Below are positions 26,584-33,131 of a stretch of 64,000 bases of DNA, piece after piece; the stretch's first letter is position 1; every line of letters begins with the position of its first letter. The translations under genes were made by a program, and so were the position numbers. The stretch is from NCBI GenBank assembly GCA_910579685.1, contig CAJTVN010000002.1, forward strand, positions 97,074 through 161,073, in the 5' to 3' direction. The notes below the pieces were generated by a model. The model saw only the letters and a program-made list of their open reading frames with translations, searched no databases and was not told where the DNA came from. This DNA is from an uncultured Lachnospiraceae bacterium (lineage in GTDB: Bacteria > Bacillota > Clostridia > Lachnospirales > Lachnospiraceae).

Positions 26584-27276
26584 ATGAGAAAACAGCTTGC
26601 AATCATTACCGCCCGGGGCGGCAGCAAAAGGATTCCCGGAAAGAATAAAAAAGAATTCTGCGGGAAACCTATTCTGTATTATTCCATCGAGGCCGCCAGA
26701 AGCGCCGGCGTTTTTGACGAGATTATGGTCTCCACGGACGACGAGGCCATCGCCGGGCTTGCCAGAAAGGCCGGGGCCCTGGTTCCTTTTTACCGCTCGG
26801 CCGAAACGGCCGGGGACTTTGCCTCCACGGACGATGTCATTCTGGAGGTTTTGACCGAGTACCGGAAAAGAGGGCGGGAATTTGACGCTTTCTGCTGCAT
26901 TTATCCCACCGCTCCCTTTCTCACCGGCGAGAGGCTGCGCCGCGCCATGGAGCTGCTCGATACCGCGGACTCCGTGATGCCCGTCACCGCCTTTTCCTAC
27001 CCTCCCCAGAGGGGCCTTCTCATCAACCAACAGGGGCGTCTGATCCGGCAGTTTCCCGAATACGCCACGGCAAGAAGCCAGGATCTTCCCAGGGTGTACC
27101 ATGACTGCGGCCAGTTTTACGCCTGTAAAACCAAACCCTTTCTTGAGGCAGGCACCACGGACGTGCCAAACCTGCTTCCACTGATCCTCTCGGATCTGGA
27201 GGTACAGGATATCGACACGCCGGAGGATTTTGAAATCGCTGAAATCAAATACAGGAGACTATTTCAACATGAATAA
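26584..27276 (+). CDS. pseF: CMP-nonulosonate cytidylyltransferase (PseF/NeuA family)
   Basis: A 230-residue CMP-sugar synthetase. AIITARGGSKRIPGKNKKEF is the CTP-binding signature, IYPTAPFLTGERLRRA and DIDTPEDFEIAE carry the metal-binding acidic residues. It activates a nine-carbon acidic sugar to its CMP form in the cytoplasm. The neighbouring pseI and pseG genes favour pseudaminate over sialate. The ATG at 26584 follows AAGGTGG; a GTG twelve bases earlier is less likely because it overlaps that site. The gene ends 8 bp inside the decarboxylase gene. Confidence 0.9.
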   Translation: MRKQLAIITARGGSKRIPGKNKKEFCGKPILYYSIEAARSAGVFDEIMVSTDDEAIAGLARKAGALVPFYRSAETAGDFASTDDVILEVLTEYRKRGREFDAFCCIYPTAPFLTGERLRRAMELLDTADSVMPVTAFSYPPQRGLLINQQGRLIRQFPEYATARSQDLPRVYHDCGQFYACKTKPFLEAGTTDVPNLLPLILSDLEVQDIDTPEDFEIAEIKYRRLFQHE

Positions 27277-28471
27277 TTTATCGACCGGCTATCCTTTTTA
27301 CCGCATCCGGGAAAAGGAACTGTTATACGACATCAACCTGCTTCGGGATTCCCTCTCGGAAAACTGGGGGAATTTTGTCATGGGTTATTCTTTCAAAACC
27401 AATTCCCTGCCCTGGCTCCTCACCTATCTGCGGGGGCAGGGATTTTTTGCCGAAGTGGTTTCCGCCGAGGAGTACGATCTGGCGCACCGCCTTGGTTTTT
27501 CCGGAAAGAACATGATTTACAACGGCCCCGTCAAGGACAAAAAAATCTTTGAGACCGTGCTGATCGCCGGAGGCTACGTAAATTTGGATTCTTCCTGCGA
27601 GCTGACATGGATGGATGAGCTCTCCGCTCTCTACCCCTCCCGGCAGCTTTCCGTCGGACTTCGGGTGAACTGCGATATCGCTTCCCTGTGTCCCTCGGAG
27701 GAGCTTGCGGAGGCGCAGGGCGGGCGCTTCGGCTACTGTTATGAGAACGGCGTTTTAGGCGAAACCATCCAAAGGCTCCGGCGCCTTCCCAACGTAAAGG
27801 TTGCGGGACTCCACCTCCATTCCTCCACCCAGTCCAGAACCGTGCAGGTCTACGGGGCCCTCGCCTCCATGGCTGTGCGGATCGCCCGGGAATATAACCT
27901 GTCCCTGGATTACGTGGATATGGGAGGCGGTTACTTTGGAGGCCGCAGCGACAAGCCGGATTACCGGGATTATTTCAAAGAGATCTGCCGGGTTCTGGGC
28001 TCCTTCTTTGACCGGGAAAAGACCGTTCTGATTGCGGAGCCAGGCGTGTCTCTGATCTCCCGGGCCACTACCTTTGAGAGCGAGGTTCTGGACGTGAAGG
28101 ATATCCGGGATCGAAAGTTCGTGGTCACCAACGCAAGCCGGGTCAATCTCAATCCCCTTGTCACAAGGCACGTTTACCCCCATCACATCGAATACCGAGG
28201 GGATGCGGGCCAGAGAGCGCGGGAAAGGTCCCAGTGGGTCTGCGGCTCCACCTGCATGGAATACGACAGGCTCTTTGAGATCGTTGACGGCCCGGCCCTG
28301 CAGGCGGGGGATAAGATCATATACGATACGGCCGGAGGCTACACCATGTGCCTGAGCCCCCTGTTTATCCACTATTTTCCCGCAGTGGTCATTGAGAAGG
28401 CGGACGGAAGCCTTTTCACCGCAAGATCACCCTGGGGAAACGACGAATATCTCCAGAAAAATTACTGGTAA
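27269..28471 (+). CDS. PLP fold-III decarboxylase inside the nonulosonate operon, substrate unknown
   Basis: A 400-residue alanine-racemase-fold decarboxylase of the diaminopimelate/ornithine decarboxylase superfamily. Lys43 in YSFKTN is the Schiff-base lysine, GLHLHSS carries the ring-stacking His, DMGGGYFGG is the phosphate-binding glycine loop, and CGSTCMEYD supplies the active-site cysteine from the partner subunit of the dimer. All expected catalytic features are present. It overlaps pseF by 8 bp and precedes pseI by 19 bp, so it is an integral part of the operon although no known nonulosonate pathway has a decarboxylation. It may make an amine or short amino acid for decorating the sugar (inference). 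Confidence 0.85.
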   Translation: MNNLSTGYPFYRIREKELLYDINLLRDSLSENWGNFVMGYSFKTNSLPWLLTYLRGQGFFAEVVSAEEYDLAHRLGFSGKNMIYNGPVKDKKIFETVLIAGGYVNLDSSCELTWMDELSALYPSRQLSVGLRVNCDIASLCPSEELAEAQGGRFGYCYENGVLGETIQRLRRLPNVKVAGLHLHSSTQSRTVQVYGALASMAVRIAREYNLSLDYVDMGGGYFGGRSDKPDYRDYFKEICRVLGSFFDREKTVLIAEPGVSLISRATTFESEVLDVKDIRDRKFVVTNASRVNLNPLVTRHVYPHHIEYRGDAGQRARERSQWVCGSTCMEYDRLFEIVDGPALQAGDKIIYDTAGGYTMCLSPLFIHYFPAVVIEKADGSLFTARSPWGNDEYLQKNYW

Positions 28472-28490
28472 GAAAGGGAAGGGAATTCCA

Positions 28491-29543
28491 ATGAACAAAG
28501 AATTTAAGATTGGGAGTCGGACGATCTCCAAGGATTCTCCGGCCTTTATCGTGGCGGAGCTCTCCGCCAACCACAACCAGGACTACAACAGAGCCCTGGA
28601 GATCATCCATGCCGCAAAGGAGGCGGGAGCGGATGCGGTCAAGCTGCAGACCTATACGGCGGATTCCATCACCCTGGACTGCGACGACGAATGCTTCCAG
28701 ATCAACGAGGGCACCATCTGGGACGGAACCACGCTCTATCAGCTGTACCAGGAGGCCTTCACCCCCTGGGAATGGCAGCCCAGGCTGAAGCAAGAGGCCA
28801 ATAAGCTGGGAATGGAATGCTTTTCCTCCCCCTTTGATTTCTCCTCCGTGGATTTTCTGGAGCAGATGGAGGTTCCCGCCTACAAAATCGCTTCCTACGA
28901 GATCAACGACATCCCCCTGATCCGCAAGATCGCCCGCCTGCATAAGCCCATGATTTTTGCCACGGGAATCGCTTATCCCGAGGATATCGAAAGAGCCCTT
29001 GCCGTGTGCAGACAGGAGGGCAACGAGGACGTGATCCTGCTCAAGTGCGTCTCCTCCTATCCAACGCCCTATGAGGCGGTAAATCTCAACGTGATTCCCA
29101 CTCTGGCTAAGACCTATGACTGTCTTACCGGGATCTCCGACCACACCATGGGTACCATCGTATCCGCCGGCGCCATTCCCCTGGGGGCCAAAATGGTGGA
29201 AAAACACCTCACGCTGCGCCGCTTGGACGGCGGCCCTGACAGCGCCTTTTCCATGGAGCCGGAGGAATTCGCCCATATGACGCAGCAGATCCGCATTCTG
29301 GAAAAGGCTCTGGGAAGCGGCGAGTATACCCTCACCGATGCCCAGAAGCTGGAGCACGGCGGCTCCCGCTCTCTCTTCGTGGTGAAAGACATCCCTGCGG
29401 GAGGCATCCTTTCCCCGGAAAATATACGCTCCATCCGCCCGGGCAACGGACTACATACCATGTATTACGAGGAAGTGCTGGGAAAGAGGGCAAAACACTT
29501 TTTAAAGAAAGGAACACCGCTGTCATGGGAGCTGATCGACTGA
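28491..29543 (+). CDS. pseI: Pseudaminic acid synthase (PseI/NeuB family)
   Basis: A 350-residue nonulosonate synthase. The TIM-barrel domain has FIVAELSANHNQDYNRALEI, ADAVKLQTYTADS and LKCVSSYPTPYEAVNL, and the C-terminal SAF (antifreeze-like) domain covers about residues 285-345. It condenses phosphoenolpyruvate with a 2,4-diacetamido-hexose to the nine-carbon acid. SANHNQ and the pairing with pseG favour pseudaminate. The ATG at 28491 follows AAGGGAA. Its last 19 bases overlap pseG. Confidence 0.92.
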   Translation: MNKEFKIGSRTISKDSPAFIVAELSANHNQDYNRALEIIHAAKEAGADAVKLQTYTADSITLDCDDECFQINEGTIWDGTTLYQLYQEAFTPWEWQPRLKQEANKLGMECFSSPFDFSSVDFLEQMEVPAYKIASYEINDIPLIRKIARLHKPMIFATGIAYPEDIERALAVCRQEGNEDVILLKCVSSYPTPYEAVNLNVIPTLAKTYDCLTGISDHTMGTIVSAGAIPLGAKMVEKHLTLRRLDGGPDSAFSMEPEEFAHMTQQIRILEKALGSGEYTLTDAQKLEHGGSRSLFVVKDIPAGGILSPENIRSIRPGNGLHTMYYEEVLGKRAKHFLKKGTPLSWELID

Positions 29544-30604
29544 TCTATTTCAGGACAGACGGCAACAGCCGGATCGCAACAGGCCATCTGGCGCGCTGTC
29601 TCTCCATCGCAAAAGCCTGCCAAAGTCTGGGAATGCGGATCTGTTTTCTGCTCTCCGGCAAGGAGAGTGCGGACACGCTCTTACGCATTCTTCCGAACAC
29701 GGGAAGCGGCCTGTCAGAGAACGAGGTAAGAGTGCTCAGAACGGCCGCTTTTGACGATCTGGATCGGGAGCTTTCCGAGATCTCCGCTCTTCTTGGCGCT
29801 TCCCCGAAGGATACGGTTTACTTTGTGGATTCCTACTATGTGACCGGAACCTATCTGGAAGCGCTGCGCCCGCTGGCAAAAACAGCCGTTCTGGACGATC
29901 TGCAGCTTTTTGATTATCCGGCGGATCTCGTGATCAATTACGACGTAATTCCCAGAAGCGCCCTTTTCTCTTACCGGGCCGCTTATCAGAAGGCGCAGAA
30001 CACTCTGCTTGGAGCGTCCTACGCCCCTCTCCGGGAAGAATTCCAGTCCGGAAGGATGCCTCAGAGAGAGGCGGTATCCGACGTCCTGGTCACCACGGGC
30101 GGAAGCGATCCCTTCCATTTCTGCGCACTTTTTCTGCAGGCTCTCTCCGGCAAGGCTCCCGGCCCCGTCTTTCACATTGTTGTGGGCGGGCTGAATACGG
30201 ACGGCCAGCGGCTGCATGCGCTTGCCAAAGATCTGCCCTCCGTGAAGCTTCACGAAAACGTAACCCAAATGGCTCCCCTGATGAAGGCCTGCGATCTGGC
30301 CGTTTCCGCTGCCGGAACCACCCTGTACGAGCTGTGCGCCCTGGGCATTCCCACCGTCAGCTTTACCATGGCGGATAACCAGCTTTGCGCCGCCAGGGCT
30401 TTTGCGGATGCCGGGGCCATTTTCTGTGCCGGGGATATCCGCAGCAACCCGGAAAAAGTCATAGCCGGCACCCTTGACTTTGTGAAGCGCATGTCCGATT
30501 TTGATCCGGACGGCGCATCAAGAAAAGCCGCCCGGCAGGCCATGATACGGCTTGTGGACGGCGGAGGCTCCCTGCGGATTGCCAGGGCCTTAAAGGCTCT
30601 GTAG
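29525..30604 (+). CDS. pseG: UDP-2,4-diacetamido-trideoxy-altropyranose hydrolase (PseG family)
   Basis: A 359-residue GT-B-like hydrolase. YFRTDGNSRIATGHLARCL contains the PseG signature with the catalytic His21, and TTGGSDPFHFCALFLQAL plus AVSAAGTTLYELCALGIPT form the UDP-binding C-terminal half. PseG removes UDP to give the free hexose that PseI uses. The length is normal for clostridial PseG; there is no fused acetyltransferase domain. The 19-bp overlap with pseI shows coupled translation. PseB and PseC proper are not in the window, so their steps may be done elsewhere. Confidence 0.9.
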   Translation: MGADRLIYFRTDGNSRIATGHLARCLSIAKACQSLGMRICFLLSGKESADTLLRILPNTGSGLSENEVRVLRTAAFDDLDRELSEISALLGASPKDTVYFVDSYYVTGTYLEALRPLAKTAVLDDLQLFDYPADLVINYDVIPRSALFSYRAAYQKAQNTLLGASYAPLREEFQSGRMPQREAVSDVLVTTGGSDPFHFCALFLQALSGKAPGPVFHIVVGGLNTDGQRLHALAKDLPSVKLHENVTQMAPLMKACDLAVSAAGTTLYELCALGIPTVSFTMADNQLCAARAFADAGAIFCAGDIRSNPEKVIAGTLDFVKRMSDFDPDGASRKAARQAMIRLVDGGGSLRIARALKAL

Positions 30605-30616
30605 CTGACGCCCTTC

Positions 30617-31822
30617 TCACGGCGCCATCTGAAACAGGGCCTTTATCTCTTTTATCCGTTCCCTCAGCGCTCTCTCCTCCCCCTCCAGAATAAAGTAGCC
30701 TCTTCCCATGAGGGAATGTCCGTCCTTAACCGGGGCAAGAACCTCTCCCTGCGCAATCCCGCATTTCCATTCAAGCAAAGACGGCACAAGCCTTCGCACC
30801 TGTTCCTCATCCGGCATGCGCAAAACCTTTCCCTCCAGATCAAAGTAGTGAATGGCGGCCTTCCTGGTAACGGAGGGCACAAAACTCCAGTCAAGTCCCA
30901 TCCGATATTCAATATATTCCCGCGCCATGTCAATTCCCGTGCACAGAGGCGTAAAAAGGTTGTGAAGATTATGTCCGGAAGGCCTTGCGGACAGCTCTAC
31001 CACGAACGGGGCCCGATCTGTCCGGATCAGATCCGCATGGAGCAGGCATTCGTCCAGCCCAAGGCAGTCAGCGACCTCTTTCATATGGGTCTGCACCTGC
31101 CGCCAGAACGGATCCTGCGGCTGAACCGAAAAATAGCCCACTGCCTGTCTTGCCGGAAGCGGCGTGTTCTCCTTTTTCCGGAGAAACACCAGGTAAAAGC
31201 GCCCCCGGATGACCGCTCCGTCCACTCCGTATTCTTCTCCCTGCGCGCATTCCTCCAGCACGAATTCCTCACCATCCAAAAAATCCCTTTCTGCGTCTTT
31301 CAGAATTCTCTTAAGCGCTTCCCGGTCTCCGATCATGTGTATGCCCCTGCTGCCGGAACCAAATCTCGGCTTTAAGACGGCAGGGAAATCAAGGCTGAGG
31401 CTCCCCGCATCCATCCGGGCCTTTAAATCCTCCGGATTCATCCCGTCCGCACCGCCCAGGGCATAACAGCGGCTTTTGCGCAGATTCTTCTCCTGGAGCT
31501 TTTGGTGGAACCGATATTTATCCGTGCAAAGAGCCGCCATCCGTCTGGTGATTCCGGGAAGCCCCAATGCGTCGTTGACCGCTCCGATGGTGGTGAGATA
31601 CCTGCCGATTGGCACCGTGAGGACAAAATCCGCCCCCTCCTTTCTCACGGCCTCTATAACCGCATGCTCATTCGAAATATCCACCACAAGTCCCTTATCC
31701 GCCGCCCTTAGTCCCGCCGCTCCCGGATTTCCGTCCAGGGCCGTGACCGCAAGATTCCGCTCATGCGCCATTTCTATGGTATGAAGCGCCTCGCCGCTGG
31801 CGCCAATGATTACCGCTTTCAC
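30617..31822 (-). CDS. ATP-grasp ligase facing the pse operon
   Basis: A 401-residue ATP-grasp protein. The N-terminal lobe starts MKAVIIGASGEALHTIEMA, the ATP-grasp core has FPAVLKPRFGSGSRGIHMIG and VLEECAQGEEYGVDG, and VVELSARPSGHNLHNLF is the metal-binding block. It is more like D-Ala-D-Ala-ligase/PurK-type carboxylate-amine ligases than biotin carboxylase. The start is a GTG with GGGAGG upstream. Its stop lies 12 bp from the pseG stop on the other strand. With the decarboxylase it may add an amino acid or amine to the nonulosonate (inference). Confidence 0.78.
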   Translation of the reverse strand: MKAVIIGASGEALHTIEMAHERNLAVTALDGNPGAAGLRAADKGLVVDISNEHAVIEAVRKEGADFVLTVPIGRYLTTIGAVNDALGLPGITRRMAALCTDKYRFHQKLQEKNLRKSRCYALGGADGMNPEDLKARMDAGSLSLDFPAVLKPRFGSGSRGIHMIGDREALKRILKDAERDFLDGEEFVLEECAQGEEYGVDGAVIRGRFYLVFLRKKENTPLPARQAVGYFSVQPQDPFWRQVQTHMKEVADCLGLDECLLHADLIRTDRAPFVVELSARPSGHNLHNLFTPLCTGIDMAREYIEYRMGLDWSFVPSVTRKAAIHYFDLEGKVLRMPDEEQVRRLVPSLLEWKCGIAQGEVLAPVKDGHSLMGRGYFILEGEERALRERIKEIKALFQMAP

Positions 31823-31920
31823 TTTTACCTCCCTTCCGGGAACTCCGCTTTATGCGGGCTGCCTGTCAGAATCCTTCCCGCTTTCCTCATATTGGTCAGT
31901 GTTTTTCTCAATAACAACCA

Positions 31921-31951
31921 AAAACCCGATGAATCTTCTTCACCGGGTTTT
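31921..31951 (-). terminator. Rho-independent terminator of tRNA-Gln
   Basis: A 13-bp stem with one mismatch (AAAACCCG arm at the plus-strand left, CGGGTTTT at the right) and a 5-nt loop. It lies 6 bp past the tRNA 3-prime end and is followed by T-rich sequence on the minus strand. Confidence 0.75.
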
Positions 31952-31956
31952 CTTCG

Positions 31957-32028
31957 CTGGGCTACAAGGATTCGAACCTTGAAATGACGGAGTCAGAGTC
32001 CGTTGCCTTACCGTTTGGCGATAGCCCA
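31957..32028 (-). tRNA. tRNA-Gln(CTG)
   Basis: A 72-nt tRNA on the minus strand. The acceptor stem TGGGCTA pairs with TAGCCCA, discriminator G, T-loop GGTTCGAATCC, and anticodon CTG at 31994-31996 in the loop ACTCTGACT. CCA is not encoded. The charging identity is Gln for CAG codons. It has its own promoter and terminator. Confidence 0.95.
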
Positions 32029-32057
32029 ATTTTCTCTCCTGTGCTTGGCACTCAAAT

Positions 32058-32086
32058 ATAATACCTCATATAGGCAAAAAAAGCAA
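32058..32086 (-). promoter_or_regulatory. Promoter of tRNA-Gln
   Basis: Minus strand TTGCTT (32081-32086), 17-bp spacer, TATTAT (32058-32063), 29 bp upstream of the tRNA 5-prime end. Confidence 0.7.
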
Positions 32087-32186
32087 GTCCTTTTTTAAAA
32101 TTTTTTTATAATTTTTTTGTTGCCGTTTCCGTCGCTTGTTACTTTTTTGTCAGGATGTTTTTTTTTCAGTACTTGTCCTTTTTTGA

Positions 32187-32203
32187 TTGAAAACGGTTTT
32201 CAA
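32187..32203. promoter_or_regulatory. Palindromic operator-like site
   Basis: A perfect 8+1+8 palindrome, TTGAAAACGGTTTTCAA, overlapping the likely -35 region of the downstream gene (TTTTCA, 17 bp, TATCTT). The form suits a LacI/CcpA-family regulator. Confidence 0.55.
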
Positions 32204-32233
32204 AAAGCTGAAAATCTGTTATCTTTTTATTAC

Positions 32234-32247
32234 TGAAAGCGTTTCCA
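32234..32247. promoter_or_regulatory. Catabolite-responsive element (cre) candidate
   Basis: TGAAAGCGTTTCCA matches the cre consensus TGWAANCGNTNWCA at 13 of 14 positions. It lies 25 bp before the ATG at 32272 and just after the expected transcription start, where CcpA binding would block elongation. Confidence 0.65.
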
Positions 32248-32271
32248 TTTCAAATACAGGAGGGTTACTAA

Positions 32272-32946
32272 ATGAGGTATTTCTTCAATGGCAAAATTGA
32301 CAAGCTCGATGATTTCTACAGCATCCGCATTCCCTTTAATGTCTGGGAGGTGTGCAAGCAGAGAGATATTATTCAGGCTGACCTTGTGCTGGATAACAAG
32401 ATCATCGAATGCGAACTGCTCCCCGAGGTCAAGGGAAACTACAAGATCCATCTGAGCGAGGATGATGTCTCCCACATCGACATTGACAAAAAACACAAGA
32501 TCCTTCTTCACGTGACGGGCAGCCTGATCCACATGAATCAGAACAGCCCTTACAGCTTCGACAATCCGATCCGGAAAATCGACGGCCTTGACATTATCAT
32601 CCAGCCTGAGGACGGCCTGTGCGGGCAGACCTGCGTCGCCATGCTGGCAGGCGTAACCATTGCGGACGTGATCAGTGTCATGGACTGCCGGGAATGGCAG
32701 GGTACCATGGGACGCGTGATCTCCGCTCTGAACTATTACGGAATCGATCACTCGGATGTCATCATCTATACGGAGGGCGAGGAGGCCACGCTTCCCAAAT
32801 GCTGTATCATGATGGAAAAAATGGGGCTTTTCTGCCATTACCTGCTTCACTACGACGGGAAATTTTATGATTCCAATCTGGGCGTCATCACAGAATATGA
32901 CATGAGCAAGCTTTTGGGCTATCTGGAGATCAAAGTGGATGAATGA
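32272..32946 (+). CDS. Two-domain protein with a C39-like cysteine peptidase fold
   Basis: A 224-residue protein. Residues 1-75 resemble DUF1905/AbrB-like small beta domains (RIPFNVWEVCKQRDIIQADL). Residues ~110-220 resemble papain-like C39 peptidases: GLCGQTCVAMLAG places a cysteine at the start of the helix, and HYLLHYDGKFYDSNLG places His and Asp/Asn in the right order. No signal peptide or membrane helix is seen, so it is cytoplasmic. The ribosome site AGGAGGG at 32258-32264 is strong. Two operator-like palindromes precede it and a strong terminator follows, so it is a single-gene unit under probable carbon control. The substrate is unknown. Confidence 0.7.
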   Translation: MRYFFNGKIDKLDDFYSIRIPFNVWEVCKQRDIIQADLVLDNKIIECELLPEVKGNYKIHLSEDDVSHIDIDKKHKILLHVTGSLIHMNQNSPYSFDNPIRKIDGLDIIIQPEDGLCGQTCVAMLAGVTIADVISVMDCREWQGTMGRVISALNYYGIDHSDVIIYTEGEEATLPKCCIMMEKMGLFCHYLLHYDGKFYDSNLGVITEYDMSKLLGYLEIKVDE

Positions 32947-32960
32947 TTCTGTCATCAGAA

Positions 32961-32995
32961 AGGAGGCGTTGTGCGATCCAACGCCTCCTCTTTTT
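32961..32995 (+). terminator. Rho-independent terminator
   Basis: An 11-bp perfect stem (AGGAGGCGTTG with CAACGCCTCCT), 7-nt loop, then CTTTTT, 14 bp after the peptidase-like gene. Confidence 0.92.
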
Positions 32996-33092
32996 ATGCG
33001 CAGGGGCGCATAGATGAAATTGTTTCTTGCGCAACGTGCGCCCCGCGCGGTGAGTAGGGAAGATAAACCTTCCCTGCTCCATTGCACACGGG
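32995..33092 (+). repeat. Structured dispersed element, copy A
   Basis: About 98 bp directly after a terminator. Stem 1 pairs GGGGCGCA (33003-33010) with TGCGCCCC (33037-33044). Stem 2 pairs 33052-33062 with 33069-33079. It aligns along its length with copy B at 42894-42993, and stem 1 is kept by compensatory changes. No coding potential is seen. Confidence 0.65.
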
Positions 33093-33131
33093 CAGTATGA
33101 AAAATATCTGAAAGCAGACACGCCCGGCCGG

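Noticed and set aside
26506..27102. 198-codon minus-strand open frame over pseF
   Set aside because: pseF on the plus strand has the full CMP-sugar synthetase signature. The minus frame also covers the divergent promoters.
27269..28471. Assignment of the operon decarboxylase as lysA (diaminopimelate decarboxylase)
   Set aside because: Catalytic motifs are shared by the whole superfamily, but substrate-loop sequences do not read as LysA and the operon context is nonulosonate synthesis.
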